Positions 50,015 through 57,862 of a stretch of DNA of 64,000 nt are shown in pieces (the stretch's first letter is position 1; each line of letters begins with the position of its first letter). This DNA comes from Duganella levis (GTDB lineage Bacteria; Pseudomonadota; Gammaproteobacteria; Burkholderiales; Burkholderiaceae_D). The DNA is taken from positions 124,001 to 188,000 of the forward strand of contig NZ_WWCT01000001.1 of assembly GCF_009857605.1 (NCBI RefSeq), written 5' to 3'. Made by a program: the position numbers and the translations under genes. A model generated the notes under the pieces. It was given only the letters and a program-made list of their open reading frames with translations, made no database searches and was not told the origin of the DNA.

Positions 50015-51640
50015 ATGCCTGCTTTTTTCCGTTCCAGGACAGCGCAGTATCTTTTGGCTGCCGTCTTCATTCTGCTGTCCCTGCTGGTGCTGAACCTGCG
50101 CACGCTGATCCCGCCGGATGAGGGCCGCTATGCCGAAATGGCACGCGAGATGCTCTTGAGTGGCGACTGGGTCACCACGCGCCTCAACGGCATCAAATAT
50201 TTTGAAAAACCGCCGCTGCATACGTGGATGAGCGCCGTGTCGTTCGCCCTGTTCGGCATCGGCGACTGGCAGGCGCGCTTGTGGAATGGCGTCTGCGGTA
50301 TTTTCGGCGTGCTGATGGTGGCTTACACCGGACGGCGCGTGTTTGGCGGCCGCGCCGGTCTGTATGCCGCGCTGGTACTGGGTTCGATGCTGTTCTGGGC
50401 GGCGGCGTCGCAATTCAATTCGCTGGATTTACCGGTGGCAGCCACCATGGCGCTGGCCTTGTGCGCGCTGCTGATCGCCCAGCATGATGGCTCCGATATG
50501 GCGCAGCGCCGCCGCTGGATGCTGGTGTGCTGGGCCGCCATGGCCCTGTCGCTGCTGGCCAAGGGGCTGATCGGCATCGTACTGCCGGGCGGCGTATTGT
50601 TCATTTATGCGCTGGTCAGCGGCGACCGTGGCGTCTGGCGCCGTTTGTATCCGGTGACCGGGCTGCTGGTGTTCCTGCTGCTGGCGCTGCCTTGGTTCTT
50701 GCTGGTGGCGGCGCGCAATCCCGAGCAGCCGCAGTTCTTCTTCATCCATGAGCATTGGGACCGGTTTTTCCTGAAGACGCATCATCGCGATGGTCCGTGG
50801 TACTACTTCCTGGTGCTGCTGCTGCCGGCCACCATGCCCTGGCTCGCGACCTTGCCCGCCAGTCTGGCCGCAGCGCGCAAGCGCGTGGAGGGCCGCTTCC
50901 AGCCGGCGCGCTTGCTGCTGGTGTGGACCATCTTCATCCTGCTGTTCTTCAGCTATTCCAGCTCCAAGCTGCCGGGTTATATGTTGCCGGTGTTCCCGGC
51001 GATGGCGCTGCTGGCCGGTGTTTATCTGGACCGCGCCTCGCGCATTGCTGCCTTGAGTGCGCCGGCTTTGCTGGTGATCGTTGGCGTTGCCGGCGTGGTA
51101 TGCATGCGAATCTTCCCGATCATTAATCTGCCGTTGCTGGGCGGCGCCTTTGGCGCGGCGATTGTCTGCGGCGTGGCGGCCGGCATGGCGGAATGGCGTG
51201 GGCAGCGCACCGCCATGGTAGTGCTGGCAGCGCTGGGCGGCTGGATGCTGACGCAACTGAGCATGACCGCCTACGAAACCCACGGACGCCAGCAGGCCGG
51301 CCGCGACGCCGCGCTGGCGATCCGCGCCGAGCTGAAATACGACACGCCGGTGTATTCGGTCGGCACTTATGAGCAGTCGATGACGTTCTATATGGGCCAC
51401 ACGGTGATTCCGGTAGCCTACAGCGGCGAGCTGGATTTCGGCTTGCAGCAGGAGTCCTGGCGCGGCGTGGCGTCGATGGATGAATTCTACGCGCGCTGGC
51501 TGTTGAGTGCCGGGCGCGGTGTGCCGCAATATGCGATTGTGCGCGAGGATCTGTACGGCGTGATGCGGCTGCGCGGCCTGCCGATGATCGAGCGCGCGCG
51601 TGGCAATGGCATCGTCGTGGTCACATCGCCGCTGAAGTAG
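50015..51640 (+). CDS. arnT: ArnT-like lipid A 4-amino-4-deoxy-L-arabinose transferase (GT83 family)
   Basis: A 541-residue polytopic inner-membrane glycosyltransferase. The N-terminal loop LRTLIPPDEGRYAEMAREML and GDWVTTRLNGIKYFEKPPL are hallmark segments of ArnT, with the conserved acidic residues of the first periplasmic loop. About a dozen transmembrane segments follow, with FSYSSSKLPGYMLPVFPAMA in the middle. ArnT moves L-Ara4N from undecaprenyl phosphate to lipid A and confers resistance to cationic peptides. Promoter control by a PmrA/QseB box fits that role. Other Ara4N pathway genes are not adjacent except the UDP-sugar enzyme at 52963. A different aminosugar or pentose donor cannot be excluded. 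Confidence 0.85.
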   Translation: MPAFFRSRTAQYLLAAVFILLSLLVLNLRTLIPPDEGRYAEMAREMLLSGDWVTTRLNGIKYFEKPPLHTWMSAVSFALFGIGDWQARLWNGVCGIFGVLMVAYTGRRVFGGRAGLYAALVLGSMLFWAAASQFNSLDLPVAATMALALCALLIAQHDGSDMAQRRRWMLVCWAAMALSLLAKGLIGIVLPGGVLFIYALVSGDRGVWRRLYPVTGLLVFLLLALPWFLLVAARNPEQPQFFFIHEHWDRFFLKTHHRDGPWYYFLVLLLPATMPWLATLPASLAAARKRVEGRFQPARLLLVWTIFILLFFSYSSSKLPGYMLPVFPAMALLAGVYLDRASRIAALSAPALLVIVGVAGVVCMRIFPIINLPLLGGAFGAAIVCGVAAGMAEWRGQRTAMVVLAALGGWMLTQLSMTAYETHGRQQAGRDAALAIRAELKYDTPVYSVGTYEQSMTFYMGHTVIPVAYSGELDFGLQQESWRGVASMDEFYARWLLSAGRGVPQYAIVREDLYGVMRLRGLPMIERARGNGIVVVTSPLK

Positions 51641-51670
51641 TTCCCTTTTTTGCGTTTCGCTTGGCAAAGG
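51640..51670 (+). promoter_or_regulatory. Shared upstream element of two Fur-like genes, copy 2
   Basis: GTTCCCTTTTTT, five bases, then TCGCTTGGCAAAGG, matching 46954-46983 with identical spacing. It begins at the last base of the arnT stop codon, so the Fur-like gene may have its own promoter here. Confidence 0.5.
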
Positions 51671-51688
51671 AGGGAAAGGAAGTCATTC

Positions 51689-52168
51689 ATGCTCTTACCG
51701 TGCGCAATACCTCCCGAATGGGACCACGACCCGGCTGGTCAGCGCGTGCAGCAGTGGTTGCGGCAAACCTCGCTGCGGCTGACGATCGGCCGCATGGCGG
51801 TGGTGCGCGTGCTGGTGCAGGCCCATGCGCCGATCGATGCCGAGTCGGTGCTGCGGGGAATGGCGGAGCAGGGCAGCAGCGCCAGTCTGGCTACGGTGTA
51901 TCGCATCCTCAAGGAACTGGAGCAGCATGCGCTGGTGGAACGCGAATGGCATCACAACTCGCTTGGCACCCGCTCGTGTTATTTAATCAAGCTGGGGCCG
52001 CAGCACAAGCGTGCCTGCTATTTCGAGTGCGATATCTGCGGACGGCGGCGCAAGCTGGCCGAACCAGCGCTGGCGACCCAGCTGGCCGCCGCCGCCGAAC
52101 ACGAAGGCTACGACATGCAGCAGGAGCTGGTGGTGGTCTCCCGCTGCGCTGCGTGCAGCAAGAATTGA
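51689..52168 (+). CDS. Fur-family transcriptional regulator (divergent, regulatory metal site degraded)
   Basis: A 159-residue protein with the Fur winged helix (LRLTIGRMAVVRVLVQAHAP, DAESVLRGMAEQGSSASLAT, YRILKELEQHALVEREW) and zinc cysteines CDIC and CAAC. The regulatory His cluster is missing; the equivalent segment reads HKRACYFECDIC. ATG 51689 with GAAAGGAAG upstream is preferred over the GTG at 51650. It lies 48 bp after arnT, on the opposite strand to the PiuC-like gene whose 3' end is 4 bp away. With the genes at 11458 and 47023 it forms a set of three local Fur paralogues. Confidence 0.85.
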   Translation: MLLPCAIPPEWDHDPAGQRVQQWLRQTSLRLTIGRMAVVRVLVQAHAPIDAESVLRGMAEQGSSASLATVYRILKELEQHALVEREWHHNSLGTRSCYLIKLGPQHKRACYFECDICGRRRKLAEPALATQLAAAAEHEGYDMQQELVVVSRCAACSKN

Positions 52169-52172
52169 TGCG

Positions 52173-52853
52173 TTAGACTTCGCTCCACTGGCGCAGCAGG
52201 TTGTGATAGTGGCCGGTCAGGCCGACCATTTCGTCACAGTCGCCCAGCCGCGCGCGCAGCGACTGGATATTGCGGTCCAGTTCCAGCAGCAATGCGCGGC
52301 GGCCATCGTCGCGCACCATGCTCTGGGTCCAGAAGAACGAGCAGACACGCGCGCCACGCGTAACCGGTTCAACGCGGTGCACGCTGGTGGACGGGTACAG
52401 GATCAGATCGCCCGCCGGCAGCTTGACTTCATGCACGCCGTAAGCGTCTTCAACGATCAGTTCGCCGCCATTATATTCTTCCGGATCGCACAGGAACAAG
52501 GTGCTGGAGACGTCGGTGCGCAGCCATTGGCCAGTGGCCGGGATGCGGCGCATGGCGCCATCAATGTGATTGCCGTAATGTTCGCCGCCGGCGTAGCTGT
52601 TGAACAGCGGCGGGCAGGTCAGCAGCGGCAGCGCGGCCGAGAAGAACAATGGATTGCCGGCCAGCGCATCCAGCACGATTTGACCCAGTTCTTTCGCCAC
52701 TGGCGAGGTTTCCGGCAACTGGCGGTTCTGCTTGACCTTGGCGCCTTGCGTGCCGACGGTGGCGCGGCCGTCCACCCAATCGGCTTCGTCGAGGCGGCGA
52801 CGGATGTGGGCAACCTGATCGCGGGGCAAAACTTCTGGGATATGCAGCATCAT
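52173..52853 (-). CDS. PKHD-type iron/2-oxoglutarate hydroxylase, PiuC-like paralogue
   Basis: A 226-residue dioxygenase aligned closely with PiuC at 23997: His96 and Asp98 (GNHIDGAMR), His159 (TSVHRV) and Arg169 form the iron and 2-oxoglutarate sites, and NRQLPE is conserved at residue 43. Unlike the first copy it is not in a receptor operon; its neighbours are a Fur-like gene and, divergently, the UDP-sugar enzyme gene. Its promoter shares the 110-bp intergenic region with the PmrA/QseB box at 52895, but the box geometry points the other way. The substrate is unknown. Confidence 0.9.
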   Translation of the reverse strand: MMLHIPEVLPRDQVAHIRRRLDEADWVDGRATVGTQGAKVKQNRQLPETSPVAKELGQIVLDALAGNPLFFSAALPLLTCPPLFNSYAGGEHYGNHIDGAMRRIPATGQWLRTDVSSTLFLCDPEEYNGGELIVEDAYGVHEVKLPAGDLILYPSTSVHRVEPVTRGARVCSFFWTQSMVRDDGRRALLLELDRNIQSLRARLGDCDEMVGLTGHYHNLLRQWSEV

Positions 52854-52894
52854 GGTGAATCGGCTCCGGTTGAACTGAAGCGCTTAGCATAACC

Positions 52895-52928
52895 TTTAAT
52901 GCGCTGTTAATGAAGGGTCTGGCACAAT
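52895..52928 (+). promoter_or_regulatory. PmrA/QseB-type box plus -10 for the UDP-sugar enzyme gene
   Basis: TTTAAT-GCGCT-GTTAAT (52895-52911), then 11 nt, then CACAAT (52923-52928). The gene start GTG follows at 52963. On the opposite strand no -10 stands at the matching distance, so only the rightward gene is predicted to be controlled. Confidence 0.75.
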
Positions 52929-52962
52929 CGCCGGCTCTCAAGATCAACCAGATGGTGCAGCT

Positions 52963-54003
52963 GTGAAAAAAATTCTTATCCTGGGCGTGAATGGTTTTAT
53001 TGGCCATCACCTGTCGAAGCGCATTCTGGAAACCACCGACTGGCACGTGTACGGCATGGACATGAATACCGACCGCATCACGGATTTGCTGTCGCATGAA
53101 CGCATGCACTTCTTCGAAGGCGACATCACCATCAACAAGGAATGGGTCGAGTACCACGTCAAGAAGTGCGACGTGATCCTGCCGCTGGTTGCTATTGCGA
53201 CCCCATCGACCTACGTGAAAGCGCCGCTGCGCGTATTCGAGCTGGACTTTGAAGCCAACCTGCCGATCGTGCGTTCCGCCGCCAAGTACGGCAAGCACCT
53301 GGTGTTCCCATCGACCTCGGAAGTGTATGGCATGTGCCACGACGACGAGTTCGATCCGGAAAACTCGGAACTGATCTGCGGCCCGATCAACAAGCCACGC
53401 TGGATCTACTCCAACGCCAAGCAGCTGATGGACCGCGTGATCTGGGGCTACGGCATGGAAGGCCTGAACTTCACGCTGTTCCGTCCATTCAACTGGATCG
53501 GCGCCGGCCTCGATTCGATCCACACGCCGAAAGAAGGCTCGTCGCGCGTGGTGACCCAGTTCTTCGGCCACATCGTGCGCGGCGAGAACATCTCGCTGGT
53601 CGACGGCGGCGCGCAGAAACGCGCGTTCACCGACATCGACGACGGCATTGATGCGCTGATGAAAATCATCGAGAACAAGAACGGCGCCGCCACCGGCAAG
53701 ATCTACAACATCGGCAACCCGGTCAACAATTTCTCGATCCGCGAACTGGCCAACATGATGCTGGAACTGGCGCCGCAATACCCTGAGTACGCCGAAGGCG
53801 CCGCCAAGGTCCAGATCGTCGAAACCACTTCGGGCGCCTACTACGGCGCTGGCTACCAGGACGTGCAGAACCGCGTGCCGAAAATCACCAACACCTGCGA
53901 AGAGCTGGACTGGAAACCGACCACCACCATGGCTGACGCGCTGAAGAAAATCTTTGATGCCTACCGTGGCCAGGTAGCGGCCGCCCAAGCCTTGATGGAA
54001 TGA
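52963..54003 (+). CDS. UDP-4-keto-pentose/UDP-xylose synthase (stand-alone ArnA dehydrogenase-domain homologue)
   Basis: A 346-residue NAD-dependent short-chain dehydrogenase/decarboxylase. The nucleotide loop is ILGVNGFIGHHL, the catalytic region PSTSEVYGMCHDD with Tyr in the YSNAK motif (INKPRWIYSNAKQLMDRVIW), and the sugar site includes QKRAFTDIDDGIDAL. These align along their length with the C-terminal domain of E. coli ArnA, but the formyltransferase domain is absent. Ralstonia has a similar stand-alone enzyme making UDP-4-keto-pentose and UDP-xylose from UDP-glucuronate. The start is GTG 52963. A PmrA/QseB box precedes it, linking it to arnT as an envelope sugar gene. A short overlapping ORF follows immediately. 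Confidence 0.9.
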   Translation: MKKILILGVNGFIGHHLSKRILETTDWHVYGMDMNTDRITDLLSHERMHFFEGDITINKEWVEYHVKKCDVILPLVAIATPSTYVKAPLRVFELDFEANLPIVRSAAKYGKHLVFPSTSEVYGMCHDDEFDPENSELICGPINKPRWIYSNAKQLMDRVIWGYGMEGLNFTLFRPFNWIGAGLDSIHTPKEGSSRVVTQFFGHIVRGENISLVDGGAQKRAFTDIDDGIDALMKIIENKNGAATGKIYNIGNPVNNFSIRELANMMLELAPQYPEYAEGAAKVQIVETTSGAYYGAGYQDVQNRVPKITNTCEELDWKPTTTMADALKKIFDAYRGQVAAAQALME

Positions 54004-54032
54004 CGAAAATCGCCATCGTCCTCTACAAGTAG
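54000..54032 (+). pseudogene. Ten-codon overlapping mini-ORF, possible remnant of a following gene
   Basis: ATG at 54000 overlaps the stop of the upstream gene (ATGA), reads MTKIAIVLYK and stops at TAG 54030-54032. The ATGA coupling and protein-like N terminus look like the beginning of a lost next gene in the operon. It could equally be chance. Confidence 0.3.
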
Positions 54033-54056
54033 CTGTCGCGCATAAACTCATCCTCA

Positions 54057-54092
54057 GGTATCCTTCCACAACTTTATTGTTGGAAGGATATC
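54057..54092 (+). promoter_or_regulatory. RNA hairpin that pairs with the Shine-Dalgarno of the propeller kinase
   Basis: GGTATCCTTCCACAA pairs with TTGT-T-GGAAGGATATC around loop CTTTA, with one bulged T. The right arm contains the GGAAGG Shine-Dalgarno (54082-54087) of the ATG at 54095. Translation control, for example a thermosensor-like switch, is plausible. Confidence 0.6.
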
Positions 54093-54094
54093 GA

Positions 54095-57028
54095 ATGGTC
54101 TGTCGCTGGATATTGCTGCTTGCAGCGTGGCTTTGCTGGGCCCCTGCGGCAGCCGCTCCGGCGGACGGCGGTTTGAGTTTCCAGCGGCGCAGCTGGACGC
54201 AGGCTGAAGGCGCGCCGACTGCGGTCTGGAAGATTGCGCAAAGCGACGATGGCCTGCTGTGGTTTGCCACAGGAAACGGCCTGTATCGCTATGACGGCGA
54301 GCGCTTCCAGCGTGTGGACACGGTGTATGGCCACCGCCTGCGCTCCAATAATATAGTAGAGGTCGAAGCGGTCGACGGCGGGATCGCGGTCGGCTACCAA
54401 TTCGGCGGCATGTCCATCCTGACCAGCCGCGCCGCCAGGGACTACGGCGATGCCGACGGCCTGCCGCCCGGTACCGTGCGCGTCATCACCAAGGCGCCGG
54501 ACGGCCTGCTGTACGTCGGCACGCAGCGGGCGATGGCGGTGTTCGACGGCAAGTCATGGCGCCGACTGCCGGGAAAATCGCTGCCCGAAGGCGTTATCAA
54601 TTCCGTGGTCATCGACCGCGACCAGACCTTATGGGTGACGGTCGACTGGAACGTCTACAGCCGCGCGCGCGGCGACACCGATTTTACGCTGGCGTTTGCG
54701 GTGCCCTACGGCGCCGTTCCTAATCTGGTGCTGGGCAAGCTCTCGGCTGAAATCGGCCTCAAATCCGCCCTCGCGGAAGTCGGCAAGCCGCCGGTGTTCT
54801 TGCAGGTTCCCGCAAAAAAAGAAAGAACGCACGGACTGTGGGAAGGGCCGTACGCCACGCTCTGGGCCTGGGTCGGCGACGACGCGGGCTTGTGCCTGCT
54901 GCGCGAAGACAAGGACGGCAAGCTGATGGTGGCGCAGTCGTTCGAGGCCGGCGGCAGCCTGGGGCGTCTGGTGACACGGACCTTTGTCGACCGCGAAAAC
55001 AACTTCTGGGTGGCGACCGCGAACGGCATCGAGCGCTATCGGGCCCAGCGTATCCACGAGGCCGGCGTGCCGCGCGACTGGATGTTCTACTACGCGCAGC
55101 GCGGACTGGACGATGATATCTATGTTGCCGGCGACGGCGAAAAACACCTGCTGCGCCTGACCGGCGACGGCTACCAGACCGGTGCCGAACTGCCGGGCGT
55201 GATGGCGATATGGCGCGAGAACGCCGGCAGCGTCTGGACCGGATCGGCATCCGGCATTACCCACATGACGCGCGACAGCGTCAAAACCTGGCCTTTGCCC
55301 GAAGGCACGCCGCCGGGACGCCAGGTGCAAACCCTGACCGTGGACAAGGCCGGCACCGTCTGGATCTCGGTGTTGCGCCAGGGGCTGTACCGGCTTGCCG
55401 GCGAACAGTGGCTGCACGTGAGCACCGAGGTGGTCGGCGGCGACCCCACGCCGGTGTTTCTGTACACCGGGCCGTCGGGGCGGACCTGGATCGGCTTCGT
55501 CGGCGGTCGCCTGGCCGAGATAGTCGACAACACGGTGCGGCGGGTGTCGGACGGCAAGGACGTCAATATCGGCAATGTGTTCAGCTTGCTGGAGGTGGAC
55601 GGTCACTTGCTGGCGGCGGGGGAGGCGGGCCTGGCCTGGCTGGACGGCGCCCAGCTGCGGCCGTTGCGGGCGGCGCGCGACAACCCCTTGCTCGGCATCT
55701 CCGGCATGATGGTGGACCGCGCGGGCGATCTGTGGCTGCATGGGCTGGACGGCATTTTTCACGTCGAAAAGCGCGAGCTGTCGGCCTACTGGACGGACCT
55801 CAGCCATCGCGTGAACTGGGAAGTATTCAATTTTGAAGACGGCATTCATGGTCATCCGGCGCAACTGCGGCCGCTGCCCACGCTGGCCCTGGCCGGCGAT
55901 GGACGGGTGGTGTATGCCACGTTGTCGCAGGTGGGCTGGATCGATCCGGCCAGCATCCGCCGCAATCGGACCGCTCCCTCGGTGCTGATCGATACGGTAC
56001 GCGCGGGCGAGGCGGCCTATGGCCCTGGAAGCGCGCTCAATTTTGCGCCCGGCACCAGCGCGGTCGACATCCGCTTCGCCGCCACCGCGCTGTCGGTGCC
56101 GGAGCGCGTGGCGTTCCGCTATCAGCTCGGCGGCGTCGACCAGGGCTGGCAGGTGCCGCATGGCGACCGCTCGGCGCGCTACACCAACCTGGGGCCGGGC
56201 CGCTACACATTCCGGGTTATCGCCGCCAATGAAGATGGGGTGTGGAATCTGGAGGGCGCCAGCGTGACCTTCACCATCCAGCCGCAGGTGTGGGAGATGG
56301 TGTGGTTCCGGCTGCTGGTGGCCGCCGCCGGCCTGCTGTGCCTGGTGCTGGCTTACCGCTGGCGCATCGCCGCGGTGTCCGCGCGCGAGGCGGACAAGGT
56401 GGCCACGCGATTGGGCGAGCGGCAGCGCATCGCCCGCACCCTGCATGACAACCTGCTGCAGGGCATGCACACAATGATCCTGCGCTGCGATACCGTTCTG
56501 ATGCGGTTGCAGCCTGGCAGCCAGGAGCAGCGCACGCTGGACGCCGTGTTGCAGCAGGCCGAAAAACTGGTCGAAGAGACCCGCGATGAAGTGATGGCGC
56601 TGCGCGCGCCGGAGTTCGCTGGCAGCATGCTGGCCGGCCTCAAAGATGCCGTCGAGGCGCTGGAGCCGTCGCTGGTCGGGCGGCTGTCGGTGACCATCAG
56701 CGGCGGCATGGACAAGCTCAAGGGCAATGTGGCGCACGAAATCTTTCAGGTGGTGCACGAAGCGGCCGCCAATGCCGCGCGCCACGCGCGGGCCTCGCAT
56801 ATTGCCATTGTGCTGGATCTGTCTCGCGACGACGTGACTGGCGTGATCAGCGATGATGGTGTTGGCATGAGCGCGGACCTGGTCCAGAATGGCCGGCCCG
56901 GTCATTGGGGGATCACCGGCATGCGCGAACGCATCGCCAACCTCGGCGGTGAACTGACGGTGGAAACGCAGGAGGGCGGCGGCACCGCCATCCGCTTCAC
57001 CATCGCCGCCGCTGCCGCTTATGTTTAG
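54095..57028 (+). CDS. Two-component regulator-propeller sensor histidine kinase (HisKA_3 type)
   Basis: A 977-residue one-membrane-span sensor: signal peptide (MVCRWILLLAAWLCWAPAAA), about 14 repeated propeller motifs (for example IAQSDDGLLWFATGNGLYRY, VDRENNFWVATANGIERYRA, VDKAGTVWISVLRQGLYRLA, VDRAGDLWLHGLDGIFHV), a Y_Y_Y domain (about residues 635-725, FRYQLGGVDQGWQVP, YTNLGPGRYTFRVIAANEDG), TM at about 731-751, a HisKA_3 box with His784 in RIARTLHDNLLQGMHTMIL, and an ATPase domain (VHEAAANAARHARASHIAI, DDGVGMSAD, GHWGITGMRERIANLGGEL). ATG 54095 is preferred over TTG 54077. Such kinases normally pair with a NarL/LuxR-type regulator, but none is adjacent; the next gene is a convergent PEP-CTERM protein. 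Confidence 0.92.
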   Translation: MVCRWILLLAAWLCWAPAAAAPADGGLSFQRRSWTQAEGAPTAVWKIAQSDDGLLWFATGNGLYRYDGERFQRVDTVYGHRLRSNNIVEVEAVDGGIAVGYQFGGMSILTSRAARDYGDADGLPPGTVRVITKAPDGLLYVGTQRAMAVFDGKSWRRLPGKSLPEGVINSVVIDRDQTLWVTVDWNVYSRARGDTDFTLAFAVPYGAVPNLVLGKLSAEIGLKSALAEVGKPPVFLQVPAKKERTHGLWEGPYATLWAWVGDDAGLCLLREDKDGKLMVAQSFEAGGSLGRLVTRTFVDRENNFWVATANGIERYRAQRIHEAGVPRDWMFYYAQRGLDDDIYVAGDGEKHLLRLTGDGYQTGAELPGVMAIWRENAGSVWTGSASGITHMTRDSVKTWPLPEGTPPGRQVQTLTVDKAGTVWISVLRQGLYRLAGEQWLHVSTEVVGGDPTPVFLYTGPSGRTWIGFVGGRLAEIVDNTVRRVSDGKDVNIGNVFSLLEVDGHLLAAGEAGLAWLDGAQLRPLRAARDNPLLGISGMMVDRAGDLWLHGLDGIFHVEKRELSAYWTDLSHRVNWEVFNFEDGIHGHPAQLRPLPTLALAGDGRVVYATLSQVGWIDPASIRRNRTAPSVLIDTVRAGEAAYGPGSALNFAPGTSAVDIRFAATALSVPERVAFRYQLGGVDQGWQVPHGDRSARYTNLGPGRYTFRVIAANEDGVWNLEGASVTFTIQPQVWEMVWFRLLVAAAGLLCLVLAYRWRIAAVSAREADKVATRLGERQRIARTLHDNLLQGMHTMILRCDTVLMRLQPGSQEQRTLDAVLQQAEKLVEETRDEVMALRAPEFAGSMLAGLKDAVEALEPSLVGRLSVTISGGMDKLKGNVAHEIFQVVHEAAANAARHARASHIAIVLDLSRDDVTGVISDDGVGMSADLVQNGRPGHWGITGMRERIANLGGELTVETQEGGGTAIRFTIAAAAAYV

Positions 57029-57038
57029 TATTTGGACG

Positions 57039-57069
57039 AAAAAAACGCCGTGGGGCGTAGCCACGGCGT
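57039..57069 (-). terminator. Rho-independent terminator (for PEP-CTERM gene)
   Basis: Inverted repeat ACGCCGTGG (57045-57053) and CCACGGCGT (57061-57069) with a 7-base loop. Read on the minus strand it is followed by seven T (A-run at 57039-57045). It lies between the two convergent genes and may stop both. Confidence 0.85.
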
Positions 57070-57089
57070 TGTGCGGGTAGGGCGGGGAC

Positions 57090-57662
57090 TCAGGCTGCCT
57101 TGGCTTTCTTGCGACGTGCTACCACGCCCATCAGGCCCAGGCCCAGGCCCAGCATGGCGTAGGTTTCTGGTTCCGGTACCGGCGCCATGGAAATGGTCAG
57201 GTCGGTGCCGTAGGAACCGCCGCCGTTGCCGACGACCTTGCCGCCTACCTGGACGTAATAGCTGCCTGCGGTCAGGCCGCTGGCGCTCAGTTCCCAGTTG
57301 TCGGTGATGCCGCCGGTGGTGTTGATGCCGGTGTAGGTGTGCAGTACCGAGCTGGTCAGCGGATCGTACTGGACGATGTTGAAGCTGGTAATCAGCAGAT
57401 CCTTGATAGTGCCCGATTTCAGGAAGCTCGAGGTTACCGACGCCGCCGAGTCATAAGCGCCGGTCAGCGTGAACTTGTATTTGTCGGAAAAGACGCTGTT
57501 CATGTCGTTGCTGTTGAAATCATTGCCGAAGTGGGCGTTGAAACCGCCTTCCATGTCGGATACCAGCGACAGGTTGACGGTTTTTTCCGCAGCAAAGGCC
57601 GACACGCCGATCAGATTGGCACCCACGATCATCGAAGCGAGCAAGATAGATTTGATTTTCAT
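57090..57662 (-). CDS. PEP-CTERM sorting-domain protein
   Basis: A 190-residue exported protein with an N-terminal signal peptide (MKIKSILLASMIVGANLIGV, to about FAAEK) and a C-terminal sorting tail: VPEPETYAMLGLGLGLMGVV followed by the basic ARRKKAKAA. The PEP box, hydrophobic span and basic end are the exosortase recognition signal of betaproteobacteria with exopolysaccharide clusters. The middle (residues about 28-150) is a beta-rich domain of unknown function with YYVQVGGKVVGNGGG. The FxDxA-type PEP-CTERM group is a possible match. No exosortase gene is in the window. Confidence 0.9.
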   Translation of the reverse strand: MKIKSILLASMIVGANLIGVSAFAAEKTVNLSLVSDMEGGFNAHFGNDFNSNDMNSVFSDKYKFTLTGAYDSAASVTSSFLKSGTIKDLLITSFNIVQYDPLTSSVLHTYTGINTTGGITDNWELSASGLTAGSYYVQVGGKVVGNGGGSYGTDLTISMAPVPEPETYAMLGLGLGLMGVVARRKKAKAA

Positions 57663-57862
57663 TTTAATAAGTTCCGTAGAGAGGTTGGCGATTTGTCATT
57701 AATTGTGTCCGGACACCCTTATCCGGTGACAACCAGCATAAATTGATGACCAACCGTCAACTGTGAGGTACCTAACGCAACTTGAAACATAGGAACAAAT
57801 ACAACAAAACTTGCGCACCGCCAGAAGAGTTGCTGCAAAACATCAGGTGTCTCATGTTATAT

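Noticed and set aside
47558..50413. A 951-codon minus-strand frame spanning a receptor gene and the start of arnT
   Set aside because: It crosses a strong terminator and a promoter on the other strand, and its protein has no signature; antisense shadow.
52878..52911. PmrA/QseB box at 52895 acting on the PiuC-like gene to the left
   Set aside because: On the minus strand the hexamer 11 nt away is GCGCTT, not a -10 sequence, whereas the rightward geometry fits.
54629..57064. An 811-codon minus-strand frame over the propeller kinase
   Set aside because: Antisense to a gene with clear kinase and propeller motifs; no domain in the translated frame.
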